Of a stretch of DNA of 6,778 nucleotides, positions 4,387 to 6,778 are shown in pieces. A program made the translations under genes and the position numbers. The notes under the pieces are model-generated. The model searched no databases. It was not told where the DNA came from and saw nothing but the letters and a program-made list of their open reading frames with translations. Source of the stretch: CBFCZU01 sp965602635 (GTDB taxonomy: Bacteria; Planctomycetota; Phycisphaerae; SM23-33); assembly GCA_965602635.1 (NCBI GenBank), contig CBFCZU010000230.1, forward strand, positions 1 to 6,778, given 5' to 3'. Position 1 is the first letter of the stretch. Each line of letters opens with the position of its first letter.

Positions 4387-4530
4387 ACCGGGCGTCCTGC
4401 GGGCGGGCTTTTCCGCGCAAGACGCGGGCGGGGTGGATAGCCTCCTTCGGAGCGGCCTTGCCGTCGTGGGGCCGATGACGTAGCATTGCCTGGGCATTCC
4501 TTTGGGCCCCAATGGCAAGGGGTTGGGCAG

Positions 4531-6084
4531 ATGAGAGTGCTGTTGTTGCGACCGCCGCGGTACGTCTGGCCTTTCAACAGCGAGACCTCCGCCTTCTGGC
4601 AGCCGCTGGGGCTGCTGTGCCTGGCCGCCTTCGCCCGCCGCGAGCTGCCGGGCGTCGAGGTGGAGGTTTGGGACGCGCCGGGCGAGAAGTTCGGCTGGCG
4701 GACGCTGGAGCGGCGTCTGGCCGAGCGGCCTATCGACGTGCTGGGCATCGGGGAGGAGACGGTCTCGGCCCATGAGGCCCTGCGGGCGGCCGGGCTGGTC
4801 AAGCGCCTCTGGCCGGAGTGCCTCGTCGTGGCCGGCGGTACCTACTTCGCACACGCCATCGACGAGACGCTCGAGGAAAGCACGGTTGACGTCATCGTCC
4901 GCGGCGAGGGGGAGGCGACCTTCGCCGAGCTGCTGTCGGCCGCCGGCGAGCCGGCCCGCTGGGGCGGGATAAGGGGCCTGGCATTCCGCGACGCCGCCGG
5001 GCGGGTCGTCCGGACCGGCCCGCGTCCGCTCATCGACAACCTCGACTCGCTGCCGATGCCGGCCTACGACCTTATCGACATGGCCGCCTACGGGCGGCGC
5101 TCGCGGAACCACCCCGCCCTGGTGAGCGTCGAGCACTCCCGTGGCTGCATCGACTCCTGCTCGTTCTGCGTGCTCTGGCGGCACATGGGCGAGCGCCTCA
5201 ACGGCGACGGCGCCGTCCGCCCCCGGCTCCGCACCAAGAGCGCCGGCCGCAGTTTCGAGGAGGTGCTCTGGCTGTACCACCGTTTCGGGCGGCGGACCTT
5301 CGGCTGGGTGGACCCGACGTTCAACGCCTCGCCGCCCTGGTCCGACGCATGGGCCGAGCGGATGCTGGCGTCGGATCTGGTGGGGCCCCGAGGCCGGGCC
5401 AGGACGCTGCACACCGCCTGGCTGCGGGCGGACTGCGTCGTCCGCGACGAGAAACTCGGCATACTCGAGAAGCTCGTCCGCGCGGGGATGCACCAGGTGA
5501 TGATCGGCGTGGAGCGAGACGACCCGCCCGGCCTGGCGGCGCTGAACAAGCACAACAACGACGCCGAGACCTGCCGCCAGGCGTTCGCCATATTCAGCGA
5601 GAGGTACCCGCAGGTGTACACGATCGGCACGGTGATCTTTGGCCTGCCGGGCGACACCGCCGCCGACCTGGAACGCCTGATACGCTGCGAGTACGAAATG
5701 GGGATGGACTACGGGTTCCTCATGCCGCTGACGCCCAACCCCGGCACCGAGGCGCGGGACCGCGCCGTCCGCGGCGGGTACGTCGAGAACCGCGACTTGG
5801 CCAGCTACAACTTCCACACGCCCGTCTGCCGCACCGACGCGCTGAGCCTGCGCCAGCTCGAAGGCGCCTACTGGAAGACCATGCTCGGCACCGACCGGCG
5901 GCGGATCGCCCGCGCCCTGCGGCAGCTACTGCTCGAGCGCGACCGCCGGAAGCGCCGAGTCAACCGAGCGCTGCTGGGCAAGGGAACCACCATAGCCGTA
6001 AAGAGCCTGCTGCGGGCCGTCTTTCGCCCCGGCGACAAGCAGCCAACACTCTATTCGAGGAAACCGCCATGGTACGACACGTGA
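4531..6084 (+). CDS. B12-binding/radical SAM protein, BchE-like
   Basis: This 517-residue protein has two domains. Residues 1-150 form a Rossmann-like cobalamin-binding domain (MRVLLLRPPR, PLGLLCLAAFA, VVAGGTYFAH, VIVRGEGEATF). The classic DxHxxG is replaced by D48-A-P-G, so the base-off histidine is absent, as in other BchE-like members. The radical SAM core carries CIDSCSFC with C206, C210 and C213 binding the 4Fe-4S cluster, then GWVDPTFN, IGVERDD (325-331) and GTVIFGLPGDT (366-376). Members perform methylations, ring closures and other difficult C-H chemistry on lipids, tetrapyrroles or natural products; the substrate here is unknown. A basic C-terminal tail (RRRIARALRQLLLERDRRKRR) could form helices at a membrane surface. 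The ATG at 4531 has AAGGGG (4517-4522) 8 bases upstream; an in-frame TTG at 4486 has no such site. Its stop overlaps the next gene's start by 16 bp. Confidence 0.9.
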   Translation: MRVLLLRPPRYVWPFNSETSAFWQPLGLLCLAAFARRELPGVEVEVWDAPGEKFGWRTLERRLAERPIDVLGIGEETVSAHEALRAAGLVKRLWPECLVVAGGTYFAHAIDETLEESTVDVIVRGEGEATFAELLSAAGEPARWGGIRGLAFRDAAGRVVRTGPRPLIDNLDSLPMPAYDLIDMAAYGRRSRNHPALVSVEHSRGCIDSCSFCVLWRHMGERLNGDGAVRPRLRTKSAGRSFEEVLWLYHRFGRRTFGWVDPTFNASPPWSDAWAERMLASDLVGPRGRARTLHTAWLRADCVVRDEKLGILEKLVRAGMHQVMIGVERDDPPGLAALNKHNNDAETCRQAFAIFSERYPQVYTIGTVIFGLPGDTAADLERLIRCEYEMGMDYGFLMPLTPNPGTEARDRAVRGGYVENRDLASYNFHTPVCRTDALSLRQLEGAYWKTMLGTDRRRIARALRQLLLERDRRKRRVNRALLGKGTTIAVKSLLRAVFRPGDKQPTLYSRKPPWYDT

Positions 6085-6778
6085 AAGGCACCCCGGCTAC
6101 CTGGAAGGCGATGCTGGCCATATCCGTCGCCGCAGGCGCGCTGCTCTGGCACCTGCTGGCCTGCACCGAAAGCCCAATGGCCTTCTCGCCAAGCGGAAAG
6201 GACCTGGTCTTCGTCACGGCCGAGCCTGCCCCCTTCGGCGACAAGGGGCTGCCGGTCAAGGACAAGCAGGTCTATCGGCTGATGGTCCTCACCGGCGGCA
6301 AGGAGCTGCGCGTCATCGAGCAGACGAGCGACGAGATGCTCACGGCCCCGGCCTACAGCCCGGACGGCAAGCAAGTCTGCTACCTGCGGATCAAGCTCCG
6401 GACCGAGGAGGAGATGAAAGGGGCCGGCAAGCGCATGGCCAAGCGCATGGAGCAGTGGGAGAAGCTGATGCCCCCCCGGCCGGCGGGGGCGGACTTGCCC
6501 GACACAGAGGACCTGACGCTGCCTCCCGTTGAAGACGCGGTCCACGTGGTCAAGGACGCTGTTACTGGCGAGGCACTGCCGGCGGCCCTCGTCGTCCGCG
6601 ACGCGAAGACCTGGAAAGTCATCTCGACCGTGTGGGTGGACTTCCCGCCCCGAGATTACGGGGCCGAAGCCCTGAGCATGATGTACTCGCTGATCCGACT
6701 GCAGTACTCACCCGACGGTAAGTGGATCTACTACTGGGACACCCAGGCGGCAGTGGCGGTGAACCTCCAGGCGAAGAA
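6069..6778 (+). CDS. PD40/WD40-like beta-propeller lipoprotein, C-terminus beyond the window
   Basis: The ATG at 6069 has GAGGAAA (6057-6063) just upstream and overlaps the end of the radical SAM gene by 16 bp, so translation is probably coupled. After a basic start, residues 14-31 are hydrophobic and end in the lipobox LLAC, with C32 as the lipidation site. Three PD40 (TolB-like) propeller motifs follow: FSPSGKDLVFV (39-49), YSPDGKQVCYLR (about 95-106) and YSPDGKWIYYWD (about 216-227). Between the second and third lies a charged insertion rich in Glu, Lys and Met. The protein is 236 codons long here and still open at the edge. Such lipoproteins are envelope-anchored, and the propeller usually serves binding rather than catalysis. 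Why it is paired with a radical SAM protein is not evident. Confidence 0.85.
   Translation, partial: MVRHVKGTPATWKAMLAISVAAGALLWHLLACTESPMAFSPSGKDLVFVTAEPAPFGDKGLPVKDKQVYRLMVLTGGKELRVIEQTSDEMLTAPAYSPDGKQVCYLRIKLRTEEEMKGAGKRMAKRMEQWEKLMPPRPAGADLPDTEDLTLPPVEDAVHVVKDAVTGEALPAALVVRDAKTWKVISTVWVDFPPRDYGAEALSMMYSLIRLQYSPDGKWIYYWDTQAAVAVNLQAK

Noticed and set aside
4214..4486. 90-residue minus-strand frame over the CsrA-like tail
   Set aside because: There is no recognisable domain or convincing ribosome binding site. It overlaps the low-complexity tail and the leader of the radical SAM gene.
4306..5817. 503-residue minus-strand frame opposite the radical SAM gene
   Set aside because: It is antisense to a gene with an intact CxxxCxxC cluster. 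Long antisense frames are expected at this GC content.
1..6778. CRISPR array, tRNA or rRNA
   Set aside because: No regularly spaced direct repeats, tRNA cloverleaf or rRNA-like conserved segments were seen. The only tandem DNA repeats are the 20-mers and the 237-bp coding repeat.

Overview
This 6.8 kb window comes from a high-GC bacterial chromosome. Genes on both flanks run at roughly 70% GC or more, while an interior stretch (about 2700-4290) drops to about 45-60%. The gene mix suggests Planctomycetes or a similar environmental lineage: a B12-binding/radical SAM protein, a PD40-repeat lipoprotein, a sugar-isomerase-type TIM barrel and a secreted tandem-repeat protein. That placement is an inference, because no marker gene is present.

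Left part (1-1725). A secreted tandem-repeat protein runs leftward off the window edge (416 to 1). It is divergent from a retron-type reverse transcriptase (766-1725) that carries the retron hallmarks NAxxH, PQGAPTSP, YADD and a VTG-like ITG. The two genes are served by back-to-back promoter-like signals (497-525 minus, 539-567 plus). The plus-strand start predicted near 574 opens a compact structured RNA (575-685). A perfect 9-bp closing stem there encloses four hairpins, and a G follows the 5' arm, which is the layout of a retron msr-msd with a1/a2 repeats. A large second hairpin (689-746) lies between this RNA and the RT start. No recognisable retron effector is adjacent.

Middle (1799-2620). 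A sugar phosphate isomerase/epimerase-like TIM barrel (AP endonuclease family 2 fold) has a strong ribosome binding site and an intact E-D-H-E metal set. It appears to be ordinary metabolism rather than a retron partner.

Low-GC accessory stretch (about 2640-4390). A 500-base gene-poor region holds two promoter-like signals, a 20-bp tandem duplication (2838-2877) and a perfect 9-bp dyad overlapping the -10 box of a promoter (2966-3009). It leads into a 152-residue protein with a possible RNase H-like/DUF3010-like fold (3122-3580). A leader containing three perfect dyads follows, and then a divergent CsrA-like protein with an approximately 120-residue C-terminal extension (3877-4386). Composition and content suggest acquired DNA, but no transposase or integrase is visible.

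Right part (4531-6778). A BchE-like B12-binding/radical SAM protein overlaps by 16 bp the start of a PD40-repeat lipoprotein that runs off the right edge. These two look translationally coupled.

The main candidate for an undescribed system is the retron-like RT with its predicted ncRNA. The second is the CsrA-like gene with its dyad-rich leader and low-GC neighbour.
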